A stretch of 64,000 bases of DNA from Vombatus ursinus (Eukaryota; Chordata; Mammalia; Diprotodontia; Vombatidae), in contig NW_020954626.1 of NCBI RefSeq assembly GCF_900497805.2, forward strand, positions 1,669,038-1,733,037. The letters run 5' to 3'. The stretch's first letter is position 1. Every line of letters begins with the position of its first letter. The notes beneath the pieces are model-generated. The model saw only the letters and a list, made by a program, of their open reading frames with translations. It was not told where the DNA came from and searched no databases. Shown in pieces: positions 1-12,700 of the stretch. Position numbers and translations under genes: made by a program.

Positions 1-598
1 GGAAAAACAGATCTATCTTGAAATGAAGCTTAATAGATGCTTTATTTGTAATAGTAGTAAACTAAAAACTTATATACTCAGTGGATGAGAAATAATTGAA
101 CAGACACTTGTAAATCCATGTAAGGGAATGCTGTTATGCCATTTAAAATGACAAGGGAAATAATGTTGGAAGAACATATAAAATAATGCAAAGTGAAGGA
201 AAAAGTATAGCAGTATGTATATTGTCTACAACTATATATGAACATGTAAACTGACATGAGAATGAAAGTCACTATTATTAGGTTGTTTAAATGTAAAACT
301 TAAGTAGTTCTGATAATATGGTATATGGGGATTTTGATTTTTTTTCATTCTTGTTGAGATTAAGTATATCATTTAAAAATCAAATTTGGGTTCATTTTGG
401 GAAAAAATATAATTTAAACTTTGGCCCCATGTGTATCTTTAAATTGGAAAAAAAAAAGAATCATTACACACACGAAAATAATTCATGTTGTATGTAGATT
501 CAAATATAGATTTTAGGAGTTTTATTCATTTTGGTACTCAGTTGAATTATTTTAATAGTGAAAATAACCGGCATTCCGAAATTTTTATTTTGTTTCAG
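1..598 (+). other. USP8: Intron upstream of the ATG exon (3' part)
   Basis: AT-rich intron sequence leading to the acceptor at 598. I recognise no repeat family or regulatory site. A short A run near 450 is the only simple-sequence feature. Confidence 0.75.
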
Positions 599-765
599 AA
601 AAGAACTGCTTTTAAAGACATTCCACCCATTGTGAAAGGGTGAAAGTAAATAGTGTTCACCATGCCTGCTGTGGCTTCAGTACCTAAAGAGCTCTACCTT
701 GGTTCCTCATTGAAAGAACTTAACAAGAAGACAGAAGTTAAAGTAGAGAAAATAAGTACTAAGAG
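599..765 (+). CDS. USP8: USP8 exon 1 in window (5'UTR end plus start codon)
   Basis: The acceptor tttcag ends at 598 and the exon begins with 63 nt of 5'UTR. The ATG is at 662-664 in the context caccATGc (A at -3), and an in-frame TAA at 647-649 rules out an upstream extension. It encodes [20 protein letters not shown] and continues to Ser35, whose codon is split by the intron (donor at 766, gtataa). The protein matches the human N terminus closely. In human the ATG is in exon 2, so one upstream non-coding exon is expected outside the window. Confidence 0.97.
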
Positions 766-3700
766 GTATAATTATTTTAAAATTTTATATGTGATATTAA
801 TTCACTTAAAATGAGTTCACATTTCCACATTGTTAAGGATATATTTCACCTAAATCAGTTTGAATCAGACATCACATAAATAGAATAATAAGACCTTAAA
901 AAGGTTGCGATTTAATATTGGGCATTTGACTTCCTGCTACCTACCACATGATGACTGTCTCAAGGTATCTGAAAGGCTTTCTCTCTGGAAGAGGAGGTGT
1001 GGAAGCACCAGAAAGTTAGCTTTCAGTTCATTATAAAGGAGAATTCCCCAGCAGTTAGAGTTGTCCAAAATTGGAATGGATTACCTTGAAAAATAGCTTC
1101 CTGTGGCTTCAAATATTCAAGTGGAAATTGGACTCTTTGTCAGATATTGTTTAAAGGATTGCTTTTTGGGGAGAGAGTTTAAATATCAGGCCCTTTAAGG
1201 TCTCTTCCAATTTTATGATTCTGTGACTTTTTTTTTCTGTTAAGAGTTGTTTGAATACTCAAAATAAAGCAAAATAGTTATTCTGATAGTAAATTTTTTT
1301 TTGTCCTAAACCAGTGAGTTCATTTTGTGGAGAATTCTCAATATAGGAGCTCGTTCTATTGATTTAGCTTGACAACTTACCTGTTAACTTACAGAGTTGC
1401 TTGTGATTGGGAGAGGTTAGAGACTTGCCCCTGGTCATGTAGCCTTTATGTATCAGAAGAAGCACTTGAACCCATACAACTTGACGTTATCCACTCTGCC
1501 ATCCCACCAAGAGCAGTTTATAGGAGAAACTGAAGATAAACAAAGTTTATCTCTTTGTCAGACTCAACAAACACTATTTTGATGATCAGTCCTCGGAAGA
1601 GTCAGTTGTCAGTTAAATTAATATGCCATTGGGCAAAGGAAAAAAATTTGTAGACTAGACAAATAGAAGCATCAGACAAAATGGAATCATATCAAAACCA
1701 TCACAGATATATAGACTGTTTAAAAGGTTTTTTAAAGGTCAGTTTAGGTACAATTAAATATGTTCCTTTATTGATGGATGCAGTAAGGTATATCTCCTAC
1801 TTTTTGGCTGGTGCCTGAAATTCTACCGTGAGAAATTTATTTCTTTAGCTTACAGTTTTGATCCCTGTTAAAACGCCCATATATGAAGAAGTAACACCGT
1901 AAGTCATTATTAGCCAATTATAATATGGGGTAAGTAACTTAGAGATAATTTGTTAAAAGGTTTTAAAGAGGTGAGAAAGGAAGCTCATAAGAGTACTATG
2001 CAATTGAAATGAGGTAGAGAGGAGAAATCAGGGTGTAGAGAGAGATGTTAAGGGGAGTTCTGGGCACCAACCACAGACTTACAGTTTTGTTTGGAGCCAG
2101 CCTATTTATATAACATTTACATGAGAAGCAACATCATATGGTAGAAAAATGCATGATTTAGAGTCATTTATACAGGGTTCAAATTCCAGCTCAGCTATGT
2201 CTGACTTTGGGCAGGTCATTTGACTTGTGGGCCTCATTTTCCTCTTTAAAATGAAGGTGTTCGATTATGTGGCCTAAAGTCTCATCTTGTAGAATCTTAT
2301 ATATTTAAAGGTACTGTAAAATATTTATGTCAGGTATTAATAGCAATAAATATAAAGCTCCTCCTGCATAGATTGCATTGTGTTAGTCATAAAATTATGT
2401 CATTATTTGTAATAATTCATTTATCTATAATATAAGTACTAACCTTGACTTACAGAGGAATAAGGATTTTCTAATAAGGCTTAGGTGCACAAATATGCTC
2501 AAGTGGGTTTGTTAGTTATCAGAAAAGCAAAATTTAAAAAAATTATTTGAAGATGAAGATTTAAGAGTATAGAATAAGGATTGCTTTGTTTGCTTTTATG
2601 ATGGCTTCTATTCCACATAGTCAGAGGGAAGTAGTCTATCTGCTAACTTATAGAGTGAGAATTCTTAGGGCTCTACTTTTTTTTTTTAATTTTTTAAATT
2701 TTTTTTCAATTTTTAGGCAATTGGGGTTAAGTGACTTGCCCAGGGTCACACAGCTAGTAAGTGTCAAGTGTTTGGTCTGAGGCCGGATTTGAACTCAGGT
2801 CCTCCTGACTTCAGGGCCGGTGCTCTATCCACTGTGCCACCTAGTTGCCCCAGGGCTCTACTTTTTAAAATTTCATTTTCTGTTTTGTTATGTTTATTGA
2901 TACTACTATGTATATTCTCAGTAATACCTTATTGGAAAGTAGCTTGAACTTAACCATGCATTTTACTATAGGGAGTATCTTGGAAAGTATTACCCAGCAT
3001 ACATACGCCAGTTGGCCTAGTAGCAGTGGGGATTCTTCAGGCTTTTCTGCCACCACTGTACCTATTATAGCTCAGTTTTTGCCCTCTCTGTGTGGAGGGA
3101 AAGAAGGAAAAAGGGAGTGAAGGAAGAGAGAATTATCTATATAGTATATGCATGGCCCAGCAAATACTCTGTCAAGATGTGCTCTGGGCTTTCTTTGAGC
3201 ATTCCTGGAGGGTTTGTGAGACCCTTCTGTAGTTACTAGGCACTGATTTGCCTCATCCTGAAGTTGAGAATGATGTCCTGTAGTAACATATTACCGTTTT
3301 CTCTTAAAAAAAAAATTCTTGAAAGTTTAAGCAGAAATCATTTGGCTCTTAAATTGGGGTAAATGATTAGGTATAAGCAACTTGAAGTTCTAGCTTAGCA
3401 TATATTAAATGTAAGACTAGGGTAGTGATAACAAGGTTATTCTAATGTAATAAAACTCTATAATTTAGTTGGATGGGTCCTTATCCAAATTTGAATTACA
3501 GACTGAAAGAGAGGTACTTTTATTACCTTCAGAGACAAATAGTAACAGGACAAAAAGCTAGTAACATATTACCAGGTAGAAGCCATAGATAACTTTTTCT
3601 GTTAAATTTGGAGTCAAGATCTCAGCAGTTTTAAAGTGACTTTTTTTTAAGTTGACTAAACATTCATCCTGTAATAGCTTGCACTCTTAATTTGATTAGT

Positions 3701-6700
3701 AAAATTTATTTTTTCATAATTAACAGGTATCTCCTGCCTCATGTTGATTGCATGTAAAATAGGACCTGAGGCAAAACAGTGTTTTATTTGGCAGGCCACC
3801 TGATTTGTGTCTTGGATAATTGGTCAAATAATATTATAGAGTGATTTCATGATAATATTATAGAGTGATTTTCAAGATGGGATTTGTTTGTGATGTAGTA
3901 ATGATGCCAAAGTTAGCTGAAGTCTCTTTAAATGAATTCCATGAAAAACTCTAATTGTTTAATATTAATGGCATTTTGTGGAAATGAATTACATTTTCAG
4001 AAGTAACTTCCTTAACTCAATGTGTAGGAGCTTTAAAATAGAGCTTAGCTATGCCACTCTTTAGAAAATTAACCAACTGAAAAAAACGTGAATCAAACCC
4101 AATAAAGAGAGAGATGTCATGTACTTCTTTCCTTCCCCTCCCCCTTCCCCTGTAGTCACACCTTCTTCCCAACTTCTGGATGTTGTTTTGATATCTGGTT
4201 GAGTGATAAGGATAGATTTTGTTTAGTAGTTTTGGTGATTAAAAGTGGCAAAGAATAAGAAGAACTTAAGAGTACTTTTACTTTAAGGGAGTTTTGCTCT
4301 CTTTTCTTACATGCAGAAATTGTTATATAATCAAATTTTTGTTGTAGAATGTGATCCTTACCAAAGATAGGGATTAGAGGAAGTATTTCTAGAGGGTGAT
4401 TCATTGTATAGAATTTGTTTTTAATCTGAACTATTTTCCAGAATGTGGAAATAATTTTGTTTCCATTAAATAAACATTATTATTTATAACAGAATTTTAC
4501 CTATAGTAGAAAGTTAAGTTTCTGTCTACCTTAAATTCAGATTTTAAGTTCTAAACTAGTAGGACACCAAAAATGAGATTTTTCTGTATTAAGATATCTC
4601 TGAATTTTACTTACCAATTGTTTTAATGCCATGGGCAATGTCAGCTTAATTATTTATTCTCCAATTCAAGTTATGTGCAGAGCGCCCTGAAGATCTTCAG
4701 GACAGCAGAAGAATGCAGATTGGACCGTGATGAGGAAAAAGCCTATGTACTGTATATGAAATATGTAACTGTTTATAATCTTATCAAAAAAAGACCTGAT
4801 TTCAAGCAGCAGCAGGTATGTTGTTGTTGTTTTTCCTTTTTCTTTGGCCGTTAGTTTTTATAAATAGGGGCTATCAAATGCCTGTAACTGGTTACTAATT
4901 TTTAAGCACATATACAAATCAAATTTCAGAACTCATAGTATCGATTCAGTGAACACAAATTCAGTGAATGTGTGGGATAGGAGAAGGCAATTTACATGTC
5001 AATTTAATTTCATTATTTGCAGAAGTGTTTCTTTGGTTTAAGCCAAGTTGACAATAGGCTATAGATTTTTTCACCTTTGGTTACTGTTTTAATGAAATTG
5101 TCCTAGGTTTTATGGGAGGAATTCAAATTTTTTCTTATCAAGTAAGTGACAATATAATAAAAGTATATCTGTCATTGCTTTCATGAAATACAAATTTAAT
5201 CATAGGGGAATTAGATGTTTGCCATTGCTCACATTATGTAGTAGCCATTCTAAAGATAAATTTACTAAATTACTAAACTATTTCCGATTGTTTTTGTTGG
5301 ACAAAGTGTATTCTTTACACTTAGTACAATGTCTGGCATATAGGTGCTTAATAAATGTGTGTTGATTGATTGATTCAGTGGGTTTCTTCTGTGGGGCAGG
5401 GCCTGTTCCTCTATTATTTTGAGAATGTAGACAAATGAGAAGAAAAGGAGACTAAATAAAGTGATGCAAAAGTACATAGTTGAGCTGAAATTGGATTGGT
5501 CAATTGAAAGTAAGAAGAAAACAACAGAGAATAGATTAAGGAAATAGCATGTTGGGGAAACCTTGTAAATTATTAGAGATTATTATACCAGCTGAGAGCA
5601 AGGTTTGTTATTGTCCATTTAGAAGATTGTTCATAGGTTACCTGTTTTGGTAGAGAAGCCCTTTGAAAGTTAGTATTGGCTTTCAGTATTGAGATGATTA
5701 TATTCTTTGTGTGTAACATCTAGTTGTTTTAATTAAAAGACTTAGAAAAATAACAACTTTTCTTTCTTCAGATATCTTTGTCTGCATAGAACATTGAAAT
5801 AATGTCATTTATTTTGATTATTCATTAAGGTAACTATTTTGAATATTTCATGGCTGTTTCTGTTTCAGATTTTTCTTTTTTATTAAAGTTATCTCAAATT
5901 CGTTACTGATGTAACCTAAATATTACACTCCAGTTTTCTAGAGGGACCCATTTTCAGTTAGTGCAATGATCTAATCTGCAAATGGTCCAAGTAGCCTCAA
6001 TGCATATTTGCAAATGGATAGAAGAGATCTGCCCAAATTCAAACTAGTTTTTGTAGTCTCCATATTAATGGTTTTATAATATATACTAATGAAATTGGCT
6101 TACCGAGAAAAGACTTGACTACCATAAACATTTCCTTCCTTCCTCCCTCCATTTTTTTAAAAGATGATTTGAGGTATTTATTATATTTCCAAATAGTTCT
6201 TCCTATTCTGGGAGACGGGGGAACTGGAAAGGTAGTGTGGTATGAGATTGCTAGATTGGAATCAGAAATTTGGTTTTGAATCCTTGTTCTGAAACTGTCT
6301 TGTTGATCATGGGCAAGTCACTTTACTTCTGAGGAACTGAGCTTCACTTTCCTCATTTGTAAAATTGAAATGATATAGTACCTGTCACATAATATTGTTG
6401 TGAGATAAGGGCTTTGTAAACTTGAAAGCACTTTTTATTGCCATGGCTTTATAAGTAGGCTACTCAAACCCTAATCCCAATAAAATTCTTTTATATTGTT
6501 TTCATTTGCTCTTCCCAGGGTATTCCTCTTTCTTTCCCCTAAGCATGGCTTTCCCAGTACTCTTTGTTAGGACACATTGGCATAATAAAAATATATACCT
6601 CTTTGTACCTCTTGGTGTTGTGTTGTTTTGTTTTGTTTTGTTTTGTTTTTTCTTTAAAATAGGGAATGGGAAGATAATCTAATCTGTCTAGTAACGCACA

Positions 6701-9700
6701 TAAACTATGTAACCGTTTTCATGGAGAGTGAAGTTTGGCTAACATGTTAGTTTTGGCTGCTGGAGAGGAAGTAACAGAGTATAAGTTATGTTTTTACTAA
6801 ATGATAAAGTATTTATGCCATCCACATTATTAATTAATTTACTGGCATTTTTCTTACATTTTGTGGGGAAAAAAAACCATTTGTATGTATGTGAAATATA
6901 AATCTCAGACTAATAAAATTTTGATTAGATGTATGATTTTTTTAAAAAAAATATTACAGCATTCTCAATATTCCAGAATGAAATGGGCATGTTCATATTT
7001 GTAAAATTTTTGGTGGAGGAGGCAGAGAACTTATTTGGAGTGGGAAGATTATTAGGAGAGTGATGCAGTCTTTTAGTGTGAGTAGAAATTAAGAATATTG
7101 GTAAGGCATGTATTAATGCTAGTAGTGCTCTTTTAAAAAATTTATTAAAAATTTGAAGATATTTCAAAACCTTTACCAAACCAAGCAAGCAGTTTAAAAA
7201 TTCATTATTAAATAAAGACACAATTGGAAAACTAGTTTAAAGTTGGAGTTATGTTCTCTATTACTAATTTTCAACTGGCATGCCCACATATAGAGAGAAA
7301 AATTTTCTCAGCAAGCCTAAACTGGACGTTTTCACAGATAGTTTTTCTCATTTGTAAACAGGTACTTTTCTAAATTTAGGCTATAACATATCAACACATT
7401 TATATTAATAGTTTTCACATATATTGCTATAGAAATCTTACACTGAAAAGAATTTTTATAATTTAAGAATAATGTTAATTTTCCTTCGTGAAACATTGAA
7501 CTTTGTATCAATGAACATTTTTTTGCCAGTTTTATTAGCTCAGGATCCCATATGCCATATGACCTTTGATAAAAGAAGTATTAAACATGATTTATTCTTA
7601 TGGTAGATTCATAAAATCTCTAAAAGTGTAAAACAATTGAACATTGCCCCCAGGATATTTCTTTTTTAACTGAGGAAGATTGTCTGATGAGCAGTTGAGA
7701 CTGGTATTTCCTGAATTCTAGGCATTTGATTAAATTATTATTATTCTTTTATTTATTTATTTATTTTGGTGAGGCAGTTGGGTTTAAGTGACTTGCCCAG
7801 GCTTACACAGCTAGTAATTGTCAAGTCTCTGGTCTAAGGCTGCATTTGAATTTAGGTCTTCCTAACTCTCTGCCCGGTGCTCTATCCACTGCATCACCTA
7901 GCTGCCCTTTGATTAAATTATTCAACAAATATTTATTGTATCCCTGTCATTCATTTAATAAGTACTTATTAAGTGGCTATGTGCCAGGATGTTATGTACC
8001 TATTATGAGCTGTGCTGTTATGCACCTATTATGCACAAATCACTGTGCTCTTTGCAGTTATACTGAGAAGTTATAACAAATGAAACGTGTTTTGGTCACA
8101 TCCAGCCCTTCAGTACTCATATAGAGTTATCCTTAGCCACTCAGGTTCTAATAAATGTCCTATTCTAATAGTTATTTCTTAGTGCCTTTGTGCTCATTAA
8201 CACATTAAGAAAATAGAGGTCAACAGGTTTTTATTCTTTTAGGCAAATACAATAATTATTTTAGGGAAATATTTTGTGATTAAAAAGTTCACACAGTTCT
8301 GAAGTTTATGTCTTTTTCTTTTTTCTTTTTTTTTTTTTTTGTTGAGGCAGTTGGGGTTAAATGACTTGTCCAGAGTCACACAGCTAGTGAGTGTTAAGTG
8401 TCTGAGGCCGAGTTTGAACTCAAGTCCTCCTGACTCCAAGGCCGGTACTCTATCCACTGTGCCACCTAGTTGCCCCCAGCTTATTTCTTTTTAAGGCTTA
8501 GGTGTTTTCTTCCTGTTAGGAAATAAACATAAAATGGTTATGGGGACAAACCTGTCACTTTTTAAAGCAAAATATGCTTTGTAGCTACATATGAGCTGCT
8601 TTTCTAATCCTAAGAATAAAGGTAGGAGGAAATCGCAGCTACAAAATGTGTTCTGTTATAGAAAACAGTACTTATTTACTCATAAAAATATAATTACTAG
8701 CATTCTCACATATAATATAAAGAAAATACTAAAAGGAGATGTAATTAATAGCATTCTCACAGATAATACAAGCAAAGTTCTAAAAAGGAGCTTTACAGAC
8801 AAAAAAGGTTTAGTATTCATTACTCAATACTTTAACCATAGGGAGAGATGAAGGAGTTATCTTTGGAACATACTTTAGATTAAATGTTTTAAGTTTGAGC
8901 TAATGTAGTTTATACATTAAGAAAATGTCTTTTTCATTTAATCATAAGGACCATGATCATAATGTGGTTGTTGGTTTTTTCATTATTGTAGTGCTTGTAG
9001 ACTATTCTGGGAGATCATTGGCCAAGACTAACATTATGGGATGGTTTTCCTACAATTTTAGGACTACTTTCATTCAATGCTTGGACCTGGGAACATCAAA
9101 AAAGCTATTGAAGAAGCTGAAAGACTTTCTGAAAGCCTTAAACTCAGGTACATATATTATGAAATCTATAAAATATGCACAACTAAAATCGATGGAAATA
9201 ATATTTAGAATTTATGCCATTGTCATTAACCTTGAATATACTATCTTTAGCATTTAGAAGTAATTTATGAAGTACAGAAATTCAGGTCTGTGCTTAACAT
9301 TTATCTTGCTATGTTCTGTTATGTCTTATGCTATCATTTAGGGATGTTGTAATAGTGAAATGGTGGATTGTAAGATTAACCCAAATTGTTGTTGGTTGCA
9401 TTTACTGTATTTTTTTTGCCGAATTTAGATGGCTTAGCACCTCCTTAGCAAGAATAACTAGTGAAAAATAGGAAGCTACCTAAATTCATCCTCACCCCCA
9501 CTCCACTTCCCCAAGTCTTCTGTGTTACTCACTCTGGGTGTGAAAATTTCTCATTAGTTACTGCCCTGCTCTGAAACCTTCAGTGATCCCCTAGAGCCTG
9601 TGAGTTAAAATACAACTGGTTAGCCTGGTGTTCAAGGCTCTCCCTAATCTGGCTCTAGCCTTAGAGAGAGGCAGGATGGAGTGTTGGAACTGAAGTCAAA

Positions 9701-12700
9701 AAGACCTGAATTCAGATACTTAGTAGCTTTCTCACCCTGGCAAGTCACTTAATCTCTCTTGACTCCATTCCTCATCAGAAAATATGGAGGCTGGACTTGA
9801 TGGCCTTTAAGGTACTTTGCAGCTCTAAATCTATATATCTGATCGTTATTTCCTTTTACTTCCCTTCATTGACTTTACATTCTCACAGGCTGGGTTATTT
9901 CATTTCCTGCTTCATACCTTTGCAAAAGTGGTCACACAAGCCAGGAATATACTCATTTCTAACCTCCAGCTCTTAGGAATCCCTTGGAGGGGAGTAAAGG
10001 GGGGGGGGCGGTGAGGAGGAGGAGGGTGTATGGTGCCACACTTCATGACAATGAAGTCTGAATATTTTCTTTTATGGGGTGTTTATAGTACCTTATTGTA
10101 AAATTTGGGTTAATGTTTGCATTCCTAAGTGGAAAGATGATGTTTGTAGTTCACGAGACTTTTCTCATTATTAGGGTAGTTGGAGGGAATATATATAGAC
10201 AGAGGGCATAGGGTGAGTTGAATATGAAGGGATGATATCTAAAAAATAAAATTAAGGGGTGAGAGAGAGGAATGTACTGGGAGGAAAAAGGGAGAGGTAA
10301 GATAGGGTAAATTATCTCACATAAAAGAGGCAAGAAAAAGCTTTTACAGTGGAGGGGAAGAGNNNNNNNNNNNNNNNNNNNNNNNNNNNNNNNNNNNCGG
10401 GAGGTAAGAAGGAAAGAGTGAACTTTACTCTCATCAGATTTGGCTTAAGGAGGGAATAACATACACACTCAATTGAGTATAGAAATCAGTCGTCCCCTAC
10501 AGGAAAGTAGGGGGCAAGGGGATAATAGGTACGGGTGATAGAAGGGAGAGCAGATTGGGGGAGGAGGTAATCAGAAGCAAACACTTTTGAGGAGGGACAG
10601 GTTGAAAGGAGAAAGAGGATAGAATAAATGGGGTAGGGATAGGATGGCAGGAAATATAGTTAATCTTTCACAACATGACTTTAATGGAAGTGTTTTGCAA
10701 GACCACACATGTATAACCTATTTTGAATTGCTTGCCTTCTCAATGAAGGTGAGTGGGGACAGAAGAGGGGAGAGAAATTGAAATTCAAAATTTTAACAAC
10801 GAATGTTAAAAATTGTTTCTACAAGGGGTGGCTAGATGATGCTAGTGGATAGGTCACCAGGTCTGGAGTCAGGAGTACCTGAGTTCAAATCTGGCCTCAG
10901 ACACTTGACGCTTACTAGCTGTGTGAACCTGAGCAAGTCACTTAACTCCACTGCCTACTCCCCCCCCAAAATTGTTTATACGTGCAACTGAAAAATAAGA
11001 TACATAGGCAATGGGGTATAGAAATCTATCTTACCCTACAGGAAAATAGAAGGGGGAAAAGAAGGGGGTGGTGATAAAAGGAAGAACAGATTGGGGGAAG
11101 GGATGATCAGAATGCACGATGTCATGGGGTGGGGGGAGGGGAGGGATAGGGCGAAAATTTGGAACTCAGAATCTTGTGGAAGTGAATGTTGAAACTAAAA
11201 ATAAATATATTAAAAAAAGAAATTTGGGTTAAGTATTTGGTCATAAGCTATATTTATAGTATTAAAAGATAAAATATGTTGATGTTATACAATACTCTAC
11301 ATATATTTTGTGCGTTTCTGAGTTTTTAAACTTTTTCTGTGTTGTCACGACAAACTTTGCATGTTGTCTATGGCTTCCGCAGATCTCCCCAAAAATTCCC
11401 ATTTAATTTCTTATGCAATATATCAGAACTGATGGGAAAAGTCGTTTGATGTGGAAGTGGTAACTGTATTTTGTTTATACATTAGTGTCTTGCACATAGT
11501 AGGCACTTAAATGTTTGGGTTAGTGTATCTATAAATGTATCATGGCTTTATTGTTAACTATATGATTTTTTCAAAATAAAGGGATATAAAACTTTATAAA
11601 ACAGAAAGTTTTAGTATGTGAATAAAGATCAGTTTACCAAAACATAAAAGAATTTGATTTTTCAGATAAAAAATTGAGGGGATGTTTTTGTTTCACAGTA
11701 CAAATTGAGCTCAGATTTATACTTTTTAAGTTTTTCAGAAGTTTTCTGTAAACAGATACTTGGATAATGACTCATTTTCCCGTTAACTTCTAATTCCAAA
11801 TATGTGAGGTTACAGAAAAAGCAAAACAAAAGTGTGAACCTTCTTTAGAATTATGACATATACTTCAAGGAATATCCTGCTTTTGTAGTGCATTGTTTAA
11901 TTCTTTCACACATCAAGAAGTATATTGTCATCTTAGCACCTTGCATACACTGAATTTGTTTGTGGCCTTAAAAGAAGTATGCACATAGTGCAGTATGGCA
12001 TAGTAAATCTCATTGAATTGGGAATTCTTGCTGACTAGTACTTGAAAGTTTAAGCAGTCATCTACCTACATGGTACTTTGCTGAGGAATACAAAAGAAAT
12101 AGAATATGTCCCCTGCCTATTAGGATTTTTACATATTAATTTATTTTATAAAATATTATTGACTTGACTAATTCTGAGTTTACCAGTATTTTTTGATTAG
12201 TATAACATGTATCTCACTTAAGAAGATTCTGTTCTATTCCTTGGGAACAGTTAGGTAACAGTTTTCCCCTCTTCTTCATCCTCTTCCTCTCCTGCTGTAT
12301 TCTGAAGGGTTCTTTACTTTTTTTGTGTCAAGGACCCTTCCCATGTACTCTGGTGAACTGGACCTCTTTGCAGAATGTTTTAAATGCATAAAATGAAATT
12401 CATAGGAATGTAAAAGAAAGCAGTCATTGAAATCCAGTTGTCAAAATATTCAAAACAATGTCAGAGACCCCCAGGTATGAACCTTGCTCCAGAGCTTTAC
12501 TTCTGGTTCCTTTCTTTTCTGTCTGGGTGCTTGTGGCAGGGCTTCATTCATGTTCATTGTATCAGGGTGTCTTCAGAAGAAGCGATAGAAAGACACTTTC
12601 AAGGTCTCTCTTGAGAACTTTGGAATTGAGTGTGTGACATGGGAAACCTTGGCACAGGAACTCTCAGCATGGTGAGCCCACATCAGAAAAGGTGCTGTGC

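Larger units (their letters stand above)
766..4670 (+). other. USP8: USP8 intron 1
   Basis: 3.9 kb. Contains an L3/CR1-like end (960-1232), an antisense MIR/L2 piece (1400-1515), a MIR (2140-2310), a young SINE (2682-2851) and a 24-bp tandem duplication (3828-3876). The remainder, including 1516-2139, 2867-3827 and 3877-4670, is AT-rich with nothing recognised. Confidence 0.75.
4816..9061 (+). other. USP8: USP8 intron 2
   Basis: 4.2 kb. Contains an L2/MIR tail (5315-5376), a MIR (6232-6440), a (GTTTT)n run (6621-6651), two antisense SINEs (7740-7907 and 8318-8478), an old repeat (7923-8065) and a 51-bp tandem duplication (8691-8792). Stretches 4820-5310, 5380-6230 and 6660-7720 are AT-rich with nothing recognised. 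Confidence 0.75.
10114..11219 (+). repeat. HAL1/L1-type LINE 3'UTR, 5'-truncated
   Basis: A purine-rich, G-rich body with runs such as 'aaggagggaataaca' and 'ggaaaagaagggggtgg', and two related halves that each contain 'gtatagaaatc..tc..ccctacaggaaa-tag' (about 10478-10510 and 11018-11050). It ends with 'aataaatatattaaaaaaa'. Perfect 13-bp TSDs, aaatttgggttaa, are at 10101-10113 and 11220-11232. This pattern is common at the 3' end of marsupial HAL1/L1-type elements (from memory). It is interrupted by a SINE and a gap. Confidence 0.8.
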
